Below are positions 11,782 through 21,137 of a DNA stretch of 64,000 nt, piece after piece. Source of the stretch: a virus; the IMG/VR virus record IMGVR_UViG_3300020056_002272, positions 20,662-84,661 of that record; one strand, given 5' to 3'. The first letter of the stretch is position 1. Each line of letters begins with the position of its first letter. The translations under genes and the position numbers were made by a program. Below the pieces are notes generated by a model. The model worked only from the letters and a program-made list of their open reading frames with translations. It was not told where the DNA came from and did not search any database.

Positions 11782-12390
11782 ATGGAAAAAACAACAGATA
11801 TACAAGGAGTGCATGTTGAAGGACACATAAAAATACACAACCCCGAAACAGGGTTTGTATTTGTGGACAAACGCAATGCTATTCACTACGAAAATATGAG
11901 TATTGCTTTGGCCGAAAGTTTAGGCAATGCCGGTCAAGGATTTATATATGAAATGGCATTTGGTAATGGCGGAACAAGTGTAGACCCTACAGGTATTATT
12001 ACATACCTTACACCTAATAGCACAGGAACAAATGCAAGTCTTTATAACCAGACATATACAAAAGTAATTGATGATCGTAGTGTTAACAATGTGGATCCGA
12101 CAAGAAACAAAATAGAAACAAGACACCTAAGTGGAACTAATTATACTGATATTCTTGTAACATGTTTGTTAGATTATGGAGAACCCGACGGGCAAGATGC
12201 ATTTGATACTGCAAGTGATACTGAACAGCAATATGTTTTTGACGAATTAGGTCTTAAAAGTTACTCACCAACAGGCGAAGGCCGTTTAATAACACATGTT
12301 ATTTTTCATCCAGTGCAAAAATCGTTAAACAGATTGATTCAAATTGATTATACTGTGAGGGTTCAGAGTCTAAGCGGAGGTGTTAATTAA
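11782..12390 (+). CDS. Conserved phage structural protein, function unknown
   Basis: The protein has about 202 residues and begins MEKTTDIQG. The frame extends back to a GTG at 11767, but the ATG at 11782 is preferred because AGGTGA at 11765-11770 can serve as its ribosome site. It has no signal peptide or membrane segment. The composition is beta-rich, with a motif GNGGTSVDPTG near the first third, typical of virion proteins. It follows the giant tail gene and ends in a TAATG overlap with the first fibre gene, so the two are probably translationally coupled. A tail accessory or fibre-attachment role is inferred from position only. Confidence 0.75.
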   Translation: MEKTTDIQGVHVEGHIKIHNPETGFVFVDKRNAIHYENMSIALAESLGNAGQGFIYEMAFGNGGTSVDPTGIITYLTPNSTGTNASLYNQTYTKVIDDRSVNNVDPTRNKIETRHLSGTNYTDILVTCLLDYGEPDGQDAFDTASDTEQQYVFDELGLKSYSPTGEGRLITHVIFHPVQKSLNRLIQIDYTVRVQSLSGGVN

Positions 12391-14447
12391 TGGCATACAA
12401 TGTTAGATTCAGCGACGAATTGAATAAGGGTGTAATTGTTGTTGAAGATTCAGAAATTAACACTGATACTAGTTTAGGACTAGTAGGTAGGCAAGTTGCT
12501 GATTACGGCGAAACCCTCAACATTAATTTCCTACACCTTTTAGAAAATTTTGCAAATTCTACCCCTCCAAGAAATCCTGTCGAAGGACAGTTATGGTATG
12601 ATACTAGAGAAGGTGTAGATCAATTAAAATTATATGACGGAACAGGCTGGGTAGCAGCAGGCGGTTTGAAAAAAAGCACCACAGAACCATCAAGCACAAA
12701 TAGTGTCAATGGCGATTTATGGGTGAATACATCGACAAGCCAATTGTATCTATACAGTGGCGGCTCCTGGATATTAATAGGACCTCAAAATACAAGTAAT
12801 ACAGGTATTATTGCAGCAACTATTGTAGATACACAAAACGCTGATCAATCAGTTTTACAAATACTTGTAGATAATGTTGTAATTGGTTTGATTGCAGATG
12901 ATAATTTTACTCCCAAAAGTCCTATAGCTGGATTTAACAAAGTTTGGGAAGATACATCTACAATAATTAGGAAAGGTATAAATTTAAGTAGAAGCATAGC
13001 CGGCGAGCAAGGAAGATTATCTGGCACAGCAGCATATGCTGAAAAACTTATATATGGTAACACCGAGATTCCTGCAGAAAATGTTCTACAAAGTAATATT
13101 GAAAATTTACTTACAAAAAAATTAAAGATACAAAATAATGGCGGTGTTGATATTGGCTCGCCAGCAAACATGCGTATTATTGTTGAAGGCACCGATAGTG
13201 TGATTCAACATTTAGGAAGCGGCACATTTGATATTAGAAATACTGATTATGCAACACCAGCGTTTAGGGTAAAGGCAGGTATTGCAGATAACAATATAGG
13301 TATAAACAATGCATCTCCTGATGCAACACTAGATATTATAGGTAATTTAAAAGTTTCTACAACAGCAGAAATTGGTGGCAATGTAAGTCTTAATGGAAAT
13401 TTATCAGTAACAAATGATATTACTGTAGGAGACAATGCAACTATTCAGGGAAATATAACTGGTTATAGTTTATTTCCGGATCAAACCAATAGTTATAACA
13501 TAGGATCTAACGGTCTTGTATATAATGGTGCGTATATAGAAACCATAAGAACAAACAACATTATTCCTTTAGATGCCGGAAATGTAATAACAGTTCAAGC
13601 AGAGCTACAAGGCAATGCAGATACAGCAACAAAACTTAAAACACCAGTGCAATTACAAATTGCCGGTGATATGGCAAGCAGTGTTGTGCAATTTGACGGT
13701 TCGGGCGTCCAATTAAAAACAATTACAACTAGTATATCGCCCGACGCTATCAATGCTCAAACATCAGGAGGAACAGCGTTATCCACTGATGAAGTATTAG
13801 CATTCAGATCTGGCACAGGTTTAGTAAAAATAACTCAAAATGATTTTATAGGCACTATACCGTTTTTTCCTTTAGGAACAATTCTACCTTATGCAGGAAC
13901 CACTGAACCATTAACTTTATGGAAATGGTGTAACGGACAAGCATTGCTATGGACAGAATTTAGAGATCTTGCAAATGCACTTGGCATGATAGAAGCAGAT
14001 TCAACTACATGGAAGTATGGCACTGATGCTAGTTTAGTAGGCAGTGGCTACTTTAGACTTCCTGATCTACGAGGAAGAAATGCTGTAGGAAATATGAGTA
14101 TGGCAGATGGAATTAATGTTTTACCTGCAGGCACAACAAATAGAATTTCAAATGCAAATATAGAAGGTTATGTAGCAGGCGATGAAACAAAAACAATTAC
14201 TGAAGCTAATTTACCTGATCATACACACGATTTGAACAGTCAAAATAGTGAGCAATTTTATGCCTTTACTGAAGCGGTTGCTGACGATACACCAACCGAA
14301 GTCTCGGCAGGAGGAGGCATTGATAACGCAACAGGATTCAAGTTAGACAATTCAGGAGGATTGTCAACAGTTACAAATGATCCAATGGATGTTATCAATC
14401 CGTATTTGACTACAAATTATATTATATATGTTGGAGAGGCAGCATGA
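12390..14447 (+). CDS. Tail fibre protein with C-terminal tail-collar domain
   Basis: 685 residues. The first ~175 residues form a domain shared with the next two genes (LLENF at 50-54, GQLWYD at 66-71, then a second GDLWVN segment). The middle is repetitive and beta-rich, as expected for a trimeric fibre shaft. From about residue 490 it matches the phage Tail Collar domain: PLGTILPYAG, then KWCNGQ, FRLPDLRG near 555 and LPDHTHD near 610. Collar domains form receptor-proximal tips of short fibres. The gene starts in a TAATG overlap with the previous stop and ends in an ATGA overlap with the next gene, so all are co-translated. It is probably one of several alternative or stacked fibres. Confidence 0.88.
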   Translation: MAYNVRFSDELNKGVIVVEDSEINTDTSLGLVGRQVADYGETLNINFLHLLENFANSTPPRNPVEGQLWYDTREGVDQLKLYDGTGWVAAGGLKKSTTEPSSTNSVNGDLWVNTSTSQLYLYSGGSWILIGPQNTSNTGIIAATIVDTQNADQSVLQILVDNVVIGLIADDNFTPKSPIAGFNKVWEDTSTIIRKGINLSRSIAGEQGRLSGTAAYAEKLIYGNTEIPAENVLQSNIENLLTKKLKIQNNGGVDIGSPANMRIIVEGTDSVIQHLGSGTFDIRNTDYATPAFRVKAGIADNNIGINNASPDATLDIIGNLKVSTTAEIGGNVSLNGNLSVTNDITVGDNATIQGNITGYSLFPDQTNSYNIGSNGLVYNGAYIETIRTNNIIPLDAGNVITVQAELQGNADTATKLKTPVQLQIAGDMASSVVQFDGSGVQLKTITTSISPDAINAQTSGGTALSTDEVLAFRSGTGLVKITQNDFIGTIPFFPLGTILPYAGTTEPLTLWKWCNGQALLWTEFRDLANALGMIEADSTTWKYGTDASLVGSGYFRLPDLRGRNAVGNMSMADGINVLPAGTTNRISNANIEGYVAGDETKTITEANLPDHTHDLNSQNSEQFYAFTEAVADDTPTEVSAGGGIDNATGFKLDNSGGLSTVTNDPMDVINPYLTTNYIIYVGEAA

Positions 14448-16612
14448 GTTATAAACTAAATTTAACAGACGGATCTTTACTGCTAGAATTAATAGATGGT
14501 AAAATTGATAACACATCAACAGATTTAACATTTATAGGTAAGAATTATCAAGGCTTTGGCGAAGTATTAAATGAAAACTTTATTGCTCTGCTAGAAAATT
14601 TTAATAATACTGTTGCGCCTACAGCACCAATACAAGGGCAATTATGGTATGATAGGACAACAGGTAGATTAAAAATTTACGATGGCTCTGTTTTTAGAAA
14701 TACTGATAATACAGAGTATGCTAGTAGCCAGCCAACCGAAAAATTAGCAGGCGATCTCTGGATAAACAGTCAAACAGAGCAATTGTATTTTTATAATGGA
14801 TCTGAATATGTTTTAGTAGGACCAAAGTTTACAAAAGTAGAAGGTCAAAACGGATTATTTGCAGACACTGTTATTTCAAAAGAAGATGGTCAAAATAAGG
14901 TTATAAACAAATTATTTGTAAACGGTGCTCTTGTAGCTATTATTTCTAAGGATGAATTTACACCTATTCCAAGTATCACAGGATTTACAGGGTTATCAGT
15001 TGGGTATAACATAAGTCAACTTTATCCAAATTTTTATTGGAACGGCACAGCATCAACAGCTTTGAACATTCAGGATGCTGACGGAAATATATTTGATACT
15101 AATAGTTTTTTGAAAACTAGTCCTATAGGATTCAGTCAAACAACTGACGGATTATTACACATAAACAATGATAACGGATTGATTATAGGCACAGGACTAG
15201 AATTTAGACAAAGAGTAAATGCTTCTACGATTATACAAGAGCTTACAGGATTAAATTTAAATTACAAACTTGATTTCCGAGATGGCAATGGAGTTGTAAA
15301 CGGTATTTTCATTGATAATTCAGCAGATGATAAAAAATTAATGGGAATCTTTACAGATGGGCCACAGGACTTGTCTCCAACAACAGGCGATGCAAATGTT
15401 GTAGATATTGATGCAGATGTTAGAATACGAGGAGACTTAAGAATACAAGGTGATCAGCTTTACGTTGATACTACTGTGTTACGTGTAGAGGATTATCAGA
15501 TTGAGCTAGGAGTTAGCGAGGATAGCACTATTCAAGACGATTCTGCAATTGACGAAGCAGGTATTGTAGTAAAAAGTTCAGATGGCGATAAAGATTGGGT
15601 ATGGATTAACGCTAGCACAAGTTGGACATCAAGTGAGCACGTTGATTTAAAAACAGCAGATAAAGTTTATAAAATTGCCGGCACAGAAATACTCTCTCAA
15701 ACTGCACTAGGTGCAACAGTCACCAGCGCACCCGGAATAACACAATTAGGCACGTTAACAGAATTACAAGTTGATCAGCTTAATTTCAACGATGATACAA
15801 TTACAGCAAGTAATGATTTGAATATTAATGTGCCGGGTAATATTGTTATTAGCCCAGACAAAGTTATTACTGGAGTTTCTGCTCCTTCTCAAGATAATCA
15901 GGCAGCAAACAAGGCTTATGTAGATGATCAAATAGCAACACTACCAGTTTTACTTTCGGTTGACGTTACAGATTTAGGCGTGTCTTACGAAGTAGAATCC
16001 GTTGGAAGTTCAGATACTACATTGATAAACAATGTTGTTACCATGCTAGAACAAATGGCACCTCCAGGAGATTATTTGGAAGGAACAATAGCAAGAATAT
16101 TAGCAACACGTTATCAATATACTGCTTACTCGGTGGACCTAGTTGGAACAGTAGGAGCCACAAAAACTATGACAGCAGCTACTCAGGCTAATCCTGTTGT
16201 AGTAACAACCAGTGCTACACACGGATACAACGATGGAGATGAAATAATAATACTTAATGTTGTGGGCATGACAGCTTTGAATAATAATAGATATTACGTA
16301 AGAGTGGTTGATCCTACAAATATTGAACTATATTTAGATTCTACATTATCTACATCTTTAGACGGAACTGCTTTTGCAGCTTATGTTTCAGATGGTGAAA
16401 TAGCACCAGCAAGTCCGGTATTTGAAGTAACAACAGAACCGTTTGATGCAGGCGGAACACTTAACAAGAATGCAGTGACAAGTGCAGGACATATTGCTGA
16501 AACAGAAGTTGAAGTTACTCCAACGGTTAGTAGATTGCTTATATACTTTGAAGAAGAAGGTTCGCAATGGGTGCATAAACCATTACTATCACGGAACGAT
16601 ATACTTGCCTGA
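14444..16612 (+). CDS. Tail fibre protein, paralogue with E1-FCCH-like module
   Basis: 722 residues. The N-terminal ~180 residues are paralogous to the genes on either side (same LLENF, GQLWYD and GDLWIN motifs), suggesting a common attachment to the virion. A beta-rich shaft follows. Residues ~580-650 carry an E1-FCCH-like module (ANPVVVTTSATHGY followed by VVGMTALNNNRYYV) that recurs in the giant protein and in the fibre at 51917-53782. There is no collar domain, unlike the upstream paralogue, so the receptor-binding end differs. It starts in an ATGA overlap with the previous gene. Confidence 0.85.
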   Translation: MSYKLNLTDGSLLLELIDGKIDNTSTDLTFIGKNYQGFGEVLNENFIALLENFNNTVAPTAPIQGQLWYDRTTGRLKIYDGSVFRNTDNTEYASSQPTEKLAGDLWINSQTEQLYFYNGSEYVLVGPKFTKVEGQNGLFADTVISKEDGQNKVINKLFVNGALVAIISKDEFTPIPSITGFTGLSVGYNISQLYPNFYWNGTASTALNIQDADGNIFDTNSFLKTSPIGFSQTTDGLLHINNDNGLIIGTGLEFRQRVNASTIIQELTGLNLNYKLDFRDGNGVVNGIFIDNSADDKKLMGIFTDGPQDLSPTTGDANVVDIDADVRIRGDLRIQGDQLYVDTTVLRVEDYQIELGVSEDSTIQDDSAIDEAGIVVKSSDGDKDWVWINASTSWTSSEHVDLKTADKVYKIAGTEILSQTALGATVTSAPGITQLGTLTELQVDQLNFNDDTITASNDLNINVPGNIVISPDKVITGVSAPSQDNQAANKAYVDDQIATLPVLLSVDVTDLGVSYEVESVGSSDTTLINNVVTMLEQMAPPGDYLEGTIARILATRYQYTAYSVDLVGTVGATKTMTAATQANPVVVTTSATHGYNDGDEIIILNVVGMTALNNNRYYVRVVDPTNIELYLDSTLSTSLDGTAFAAYVSDGEIAPASPVFEVTTEPFDAGGTLNKNAVTSAGHIAETEVEVTPTVSRLLIYFEEEGSQWVHKPLLSRNDILA

Positions 16613-16631
16613 TCGTATTATACATAAATGC

Positions 16632-16639
16632 GATAAATA
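16632..16639 (+). promoter_or_regulatory. T4-late-like promoter box GATAAATA
   Basis: The octamer lies in the 49-base gap before the third fibre gene, 22 bases before its ATG and upstream of the GAGGAG ribosome site. Position and sequence match the other late-like boxes described here. Confidence 0.5.
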
Positions 16640-16661
16640 ACATAAAGCACGAGGAGCAGAT

Positions 16662-18197
16662 ATGGCATATATAATTAATAGGTTCGGCGGTGCTCAACTT
16701 ACCGCAGTTGAAGACGGCACTATTGATCAAACCACAGACCTTAAACTGGTAGGTAAAAACTACAGCGGTTATGGTGAAATACAAAACGAAAACTTTATTT
16801 TTCTATTAGAAAATTTTAGTGGATCTACACCCCCTACCAAAGCATTAGATGGACAGGTTTGGTATGATGCTGGCACTACAAAATTAAAGTTTTGGACAGG
16901 AACAGCATGGAAGAATGCTGGCGGTGCAGAAGTTGCTCCTACAGAACCGCCAGGGCTAGACGAAGGCGATTTATGGTGGAACACACAAACCAACCAATTA
17001 TACGGAAAAACTGAAGAAAATGAATTTGTTTTGATTGGTCCGCAAGCAGCTGGCGATGGAACTACACAACTAATTTCTGCACTTGTGCTTGATAATGCAG
17101 ATGTAAGCCATGCTTGTATTATAGCGGTTGTAAATGACGAACCTGTATATATTATTGCAGACGATCATTTTACACCTGCCGCAGACGGTTCTCAACCGGT
17201 TGATATTCAGCCTTATGCAATCTTGACAAACTTTCCTTATGTGTCAAAAGGTCTTACCCTTATAAAAACACCCGGAGATCAAGCAGCATTAGGAACTGGA
17301 AATGCTGGTATTACGCAAACAGATAGTGATGCTGAAGATACTTGGTTTTGGGGAACAGCAACCAACTCTAAATTATTTGACGGCCAGCCTATAGGCAATT
17401 TTGTTACTACAGGTGGACTATACTACGATTTTCCTATTGACAACGGAATAAGAATTGGAGACAATTTACCGTTAAGAATTTATATTGAAAATTCTAATAA
17501 AGGTGTAATAGAAAACACACAAGGCGACGAAATACGCTTCAAAGCTACAAGTGCTTCAACTAATGAAAGCATTGCTAAAATAATGCATAACGATACGAAT
17601 GGCAGCGGTTTCTTTCCAATGGCAGACGATACATATGCATTAGGATCAACAACATTAAAATGGAACAATGTTCATTCAACAACATTTACAGGACAAGCAA
17701 CCGCTGCTGATACAATAGCAGTGCCAGGGTTAGGCAATCGTGCCGCAACTACTCCGCAATCAACCACTGCTTATAGTGTTGTAGTAAGAGATGCAAATGG
17801 CGATGTTTGGGGACGCAAATTCCAAGGAACAGCAACCAGCGCACAATATGCCGACTTGGCTGAAAAATATACTACAGATAAAGAATATCCCGTTGGCACA
17901 GCAATGTGCGTTGGCGGCGATGCTGAAACTACAGCATGTGGTTCTAGCTGTTTAGCTATAGGTGTCATATCAGACGCTCCTGCATACTTAATGAACAGTG
18001 AATGTGACGGACAAGCAATTGGATTAAAAGGGCGTGTTCCTGTAAGAGTAAAAGGTGCAGTCCAAAAAGGCCAAGCAGTATATGCATGGCAAGATGGTAT
18101 ATGTAGCACAGTGGCAACTACGGCCTTAGTTGGAGTAGCACTAGAATCAAGCGATGAAGAATCTGAAAAATTAATCGAGTGTGTTTTAAAAGTGTAA
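16662..18197 (+). CDS. Tail fibre protein, third paralogue, with YADLAEKY C-terminal domain
   Basis: 511 residues with a strong GAGGAG ribosome site. Residues 1-175 are the attachment-type domain shared with the two preceding genes. The C-terminal ~115 residues start at YADLAEKY (about 396), a motif common at the ends of marine phage fibres. They contain an unusual number of cysteines (MCVGGD, ACGSSC, SECDG, DGIC, IEC), which could bind metal or form disulphides in the mature virion. It is separated from the second fibre by a late-like box, so it may be transcribed independently. Confidence 0.84.
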   Translation: MAYIINRFGGAQLTAVEDGTIDQTTDLKLVGKNYSGYGEIQNENFIFLLENFSGSTPPTKALDGQVWYDAGTTKLKFWTGTAWKNAGGAEVAPTEPPGLDEGDLWWNTQTNQLYGKTEENEFVLIGPQAAGDGTTQLISALVLDNADVSHACIIAVVNDEPVYIIADDHFTPAADGSQPVDIQPYAILTNFPYVSKGLTLIKTPGDQAALGTGNAGITQTDSDAEDTWFWGTATNSKLFDGQPIGNFVTTGGLYYDFPIDNGIRIGDNLPLRIYIENSNKGVIENTQGDEIRFKATSASTNESIAKIMHNDTNGSGFFPMADDTYALGSTTLKWNNVHSTTFTGQATAADTIAVPGLGNRAATTPQSTTAYSVVVRDANGDVWGRKFQGTATSAQYADLAEKYTTDKEYPVGTAMCVGGDAETTACGSSCLAIGVISDAPAYLMNSECDGQAIGLKGRVPVRVKGAVQKGQAVYAWQDGICSTVATTALVGVALESSDEESEKLIECVLKV

Positions 18198-18216
18198 ATA
18201 TAAAAAAGGATAAATC

Positions 18217-19644
18217 ATGGCAGTAGGCGATATAATTTCGGCAGCACGTTACAATGTCTTACAAGGAAGAATACAGGCTATAATGGCAACGCCATCGTCT
18301 AGTGGTGCGTTAGGTTATAACCAAGGAGTGTTTGGCACTTTTGCAAGTAGTCAAGTTGCTCAACAAGAAGTTGTAACAACTACACATATGAACAACCTAT
18401 ATACAGATGTTACTAATGCTCGATATCATCAAATAGGTAATGCGTTTGATCCTGGAGCAGCTGGACTATTCCAAGTCACAGATCAAGATCAAATCACAGA
18501 TGCACTGCATACTGCATATGAAACTGTTTTACTAGATGTAGAAGCAGACAAATATTTATTATCCACAACATTTGCAGAAACAAAAGTAGCAGGAGTGAAC
18601 AGTGTTAGGCCGGTATCAGAAGCATGGGGCGGTGCGGCAACTCCTCAAACAATTACGCACGAATTTACAGTAGACTTTCAAAATGCAAATCATAGAAAAG
18701 CATTTTTCAACGCTGGCGGAGAAATACGTTTAGATTTTTCCATGCAAGATTTGCCAGCAGGCGGAACAGCAAACTTTGCAAAAAGTCAAGATTGGAAAAA
18801 TTTATTAGAAGATATAGGTTTGGTAAAATTCAAATATAACCAAACTGTAAGTAGTGCCTACGAAGCAAATCCAGGAGACAGTCAAGCTGGGACAGGAAGC
18901 GCAATTGGAAACTATGAACTTACTGGCAGCTATCAAACTGTGTTTAACAAAACAGGCGGCGGCGCTCCTGTATATTCTAACAATTATATGAACATAAAGG
19001 CAAAAGAAAATAACAGCCAATCTATTAGTTTTAGAATTGATTTACAAGACGATGCAAACGTAGGGGCAGACGAAGTAGTAGAAGGCACAATAACAAGTGT
19101 TGTTATTCAGCACAGAGCTATAGGAGTTCATGTTGACGTGCCTACTGCTGCTTATACAAACAATCAAACTTTCGATCAAGCAACAGCGCCAATACCTACT
19201 ACTTCGGCAGCAACTTGTATTGGCGTATGTGATGAAAGTAGCAGTCAGACTGATGCTGGTATGGCAAGTAAGTGGACTAACTTTAGAAGTGCATGGCCAA
19301 ACAGACCTTTCTATTTGTTAGCACCAGGTGGTGCAAGTGTAGGCGATTTAAGAGTTCCTAGTGCCTTTACTAGTGATTCTATAGCAACAGGTCCTGTAAC
19401 AGTTAGTAGAGATAACGGTGATGCTGGTTCTGCAAGTGATTGGTTTGCAATTTGTGGATTAAACAGTTTATCTCCAGGATCTACAGTAGCATATAGTATT
19501 GATAACTCCGGAAGCATGAAAACTAGCACAGTGTCGGCAAGTATAGCACTCTTGCAAAGTTTATGTGCGCAAAATCAAATAAACTTAGTTGAAGTTGCAA
19601 TGCGCAGCGAGGATTGGATTTCTCCATTTGACAGAACCATATAA
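18217..19644 (+). CDS. Tail protein with C-terminal VWA-like DxSGS motif
   Basis: 475 residues. The N-terminal two thirds (MAVGDIISAARYN start; a THEFTVDF ... KAFFNAGG motif) are paralogous to the next gene and probably structural. The C-terminal part ends with AYSIDNSGSMKTS at about residue 426-438, followed by a helical stretch and strand. This matches the MIDAS signature DxSGS of von Willebrand factor A domains, which bind metal and protein ligands. The remaining VWA fold after the motif is short (about 40 residues), so the domain may be circularly permuted or only partial. The ribosome site is AAGGA. A role in adhesion is an inference. Confidence 0.7.
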   Translation: MAVGDIISAARYNVLQGRIQAIMATPSSSGALGYNQGVFGTFASSQVAQQEVVTTTHMNNLYTDVTNARYHQIGNAFDPGAAGLFQVTDQDQITDALHTAYETVLLDVEADKYLLSTTFAETKVAGVNSVRPVSEAWGGAATPQTITHEFTVDFQNANHRKAFFNAGGEIRLDFSMQDLPAGGTANFAKSQDWKNLLEDIGLVKFKYNQTVSSAYEANPGDSQAGTGSAIGNYELTGSYQTVFNKTGGGAPVYSNNYMNIKAKENNSQSISFRIDLQDDANVGADEVVEGTITSVVIQHRAIGVHVDVPTAAYTNNQTFDQATAPIPTTSAATCIGVCDESSSQTDAGMASKWTNFRSAWPNRPFYLLAPGGASVGDLRVPSAFTSDSIATGPVTVSRDNGDAGSASDWFAICGLNSLSPGSTVAYSIDNSGSMKTSTVSASIALLQSLCAQNQINLVEVAMRSEDWISPFDRTI

Positions 19645-19656
19645 CTTTGTTATAAT
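19628..19656 (+). promoter_or_regulatory. Sigma-70-type promoter TTGACA-N17-TATAAT
   Basis: A perfect -35 (19628-19633), exact 17-base spacer and perfect -10 (19651-19656) overlap the end of the upstream gene. A GAGGA ribosome site and the ATG at 19675 follow, so the leader is about 12 bases. It can express the downstream tail gene independently of the fibre operon. Confidence 0.8.
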
Positions 19657-19674
19657 ATACAGTGAGGAAATTTA

Positions 19675-20724
19675 ATGGCCCAAGGCGATCCAATTACAGC
19701 AATAGAACATAACAACCTTAGGGGCGTTATTCTACCTGTTGTAAATAAATATGGCAGAACTCCGACGAGTGCAGATGTTGTAGGCGGATCTACTCCTGGA
19801 GTAAGTGATACCGTTACCGAGCAACAATATATAGACCTATTTAAAGATGCTCAGGCATGCTATGTTCATCAAACTAATTCAGTTTCGACAGATGCTCTTA
19901 TTACTCAATTTGCTGAGGGCACACTTATTGAATATAGTGATATTACCGATTTGAATTTAATAGCATCAGATATAAGTGCCTTTAGTCCAAATGTATCGCA
20001 AGACTTTCCCACAGCAAGTTTTTCGCAAGCAACACTGTTAACAAATTTAGGTGTATCTACTGCTAGCACAAGAGATGGGTCTACTAACCCCTGGAGCACT
20101 AGAATACGACATCGTGTAACAGTAAATTTTGCATCATCAACTGCTTTTAATGCTTTTTTTAATGCAGGCGGTATGTTAAAATGGAGCGGAAGTCTTACAG
20201 GTGGCACTAGTGGAACTGTAACTTCAAAAGATGGCGATTGGGCAAGAATTTTAAATCTAGCAGGAGAAATACAAATAGGTGCTGATTTTACATCATCGCC
20301 TTTAACTTTTAGAACAATTAGTGCAAATAGCAATGGAACAGGTAGTAATGTTGCAATTACAAGCCTTAGCACAAACACAGCACAAGATGCCGGAACACTT
20401 ATCTATACTATATCTGGTGGATATGTAAGTGGCGGCGGCCAGAATATTTACGTGAACAATGAATTTGAAATAGGATTAGCAGTTAATAATGCTTCAAATC
20501 CAACTGCATTAACAATAGAAGCAAGATTCAACGACGACGATACAGGAACCGGATTCCAAATTGAACCTGGTGAAGCAGGCGCACCAGTTGATGAAAGTGT
20601 CACTGGATTATTAACCAGCACTTTTTATACATTTACGCCAGACAGTGAATTTACTATTAGTGCAACCACTTATCCTGCTATCCAGCAAACAGCTCCTGTA
20701 GGAACTGTAAACAGTAATCTTTAA
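19675..20724 (+). CDS. Tail-associated structural protein, paralogue of preceding gene
   Basis: 349 residues. It shares with the preceding gene the MAxGDxIxA N-terminus and the VTVNF ... NAFFNAGG segment, but lacks the VWA-like end. It is rich in Ser, Thr and Asn with no catalytic motif, signal peptide or membrane segment. A perfect sigma-70-type promoter at 19628-19656 drives it. A virion role is inferred from the paralogy and from the position at the end of the tail module. Confidence 0.75.
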   Translation: MAQGDPITAIEHNNLRGVILPVVNKYGRTPTSADVVGGSTPGVSDTVTEQQYIDLFKDAQACYVHQTNSVSTDALITQFAEGTLIEYSDITDLNLIASDISAFSPNVSQDFPTASFSQATLLTNLGVSTASTRDGSTNPWSTRIRHRVTVNFASSTAFNAFFNAGGMLKWSGSLTGGTSGTVTSKDGDWARILNLAGEIQIGADFTSSPLTFRTISANSNGTGSNVAITSLSTNTAQDAGTLIYTISGGYVSGGGQNIYVNNEFEIGLAVNNASNPTALTIEARFNDDDTGTGFQIEPGEAGAPVDESVTGLLTSTFYTFTPDSEFTISATTYPAIQQTAPVGTVNSNL

Positions 20725-20735
20725 TCAGAACACTG

Positions 20736-20764
20736 TTGACAAAACAAATTTCTAAATATATAAT
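20736..20764 (+). promoter_or_regulatory. Sigma-70-type promoter TTGACA-N17-TATAAT
   Basis: Perfect -35 (20736-20741), 17-base spacer and perfect -10 (20759-20764) in the gap after the tail module. GGAGG at 20781-20785 and the ATG at 20790 follow. It probably drives the small gene and the glycosyltransferase operon after it. Confidence 0.85.
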
Positions 20765-20789
20765 ACTAGTATAATTCTCTGGAGGTTTT

Positions 20790-21137
20790 ATGGACGAGCG
20801 GCTAGAAAAAGCATTAGATATTAGTAACTATATGGTTACACTAAACAATCAAAAACGTTTGTTAAGCGAACAATACCATGAAAACTTAATCTATTATTAT
20901 AACGGCGGGCAATTTTCTGTTTCGCAGCAATTGATTAGTTTTTGTCAAACACTTGTAAATTTAGAACAAGATCAAACTGTGCTAATTGACGACAACGGAA
21001 TTCCTATTGAAATAGAAAGTTTAAAACCGTTTGTTGAAAATTTAGTTACAACTTACTTTGAAGCAGCAAATAGATATTTGTTAGAATATACCAAATTAAA
21101 AAATCAAAGATCAGTCGAGAGTATTATGGATCTATGA
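20790..21137 (+). CDS. Small protein of unknown function
   Basis: 115 residues, mostly helical and acidic, with no recognised domain or membrane segment. It has one of the best translation starts in the window (GGAGG, 4 bases before ATG) under a perfect promoter. It overlaps the following glycosyltransferase gene by 4 bases (ATGA), so it is the first gene of that operon. Its position suggests a role linked to the sugar-transfer genes or the end of the tail module, but the sequence gives no function. Confidence 0.7.
   Translation: MDERLEKALDISNYMVTLNNQKRLLSEQYHENLIYYYNGGQFSVSQQLISFCQTLVNLEQDQTVLIDDNGIPIEIESLKPFVENLVTTYFEAANRYLLEYTKLKNQRSVESIMDL

Noticed and set aside
11392-11886. A 164-codon minus-strand frame across the end of the giant gene
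   Set aside because: The plus strand is coding throughout in a protein-like frame with shared tail motifs; the minus-strand frame has a cysteine/phenylalanine-rich composition typical of antisense shadows in AT-rich genes.
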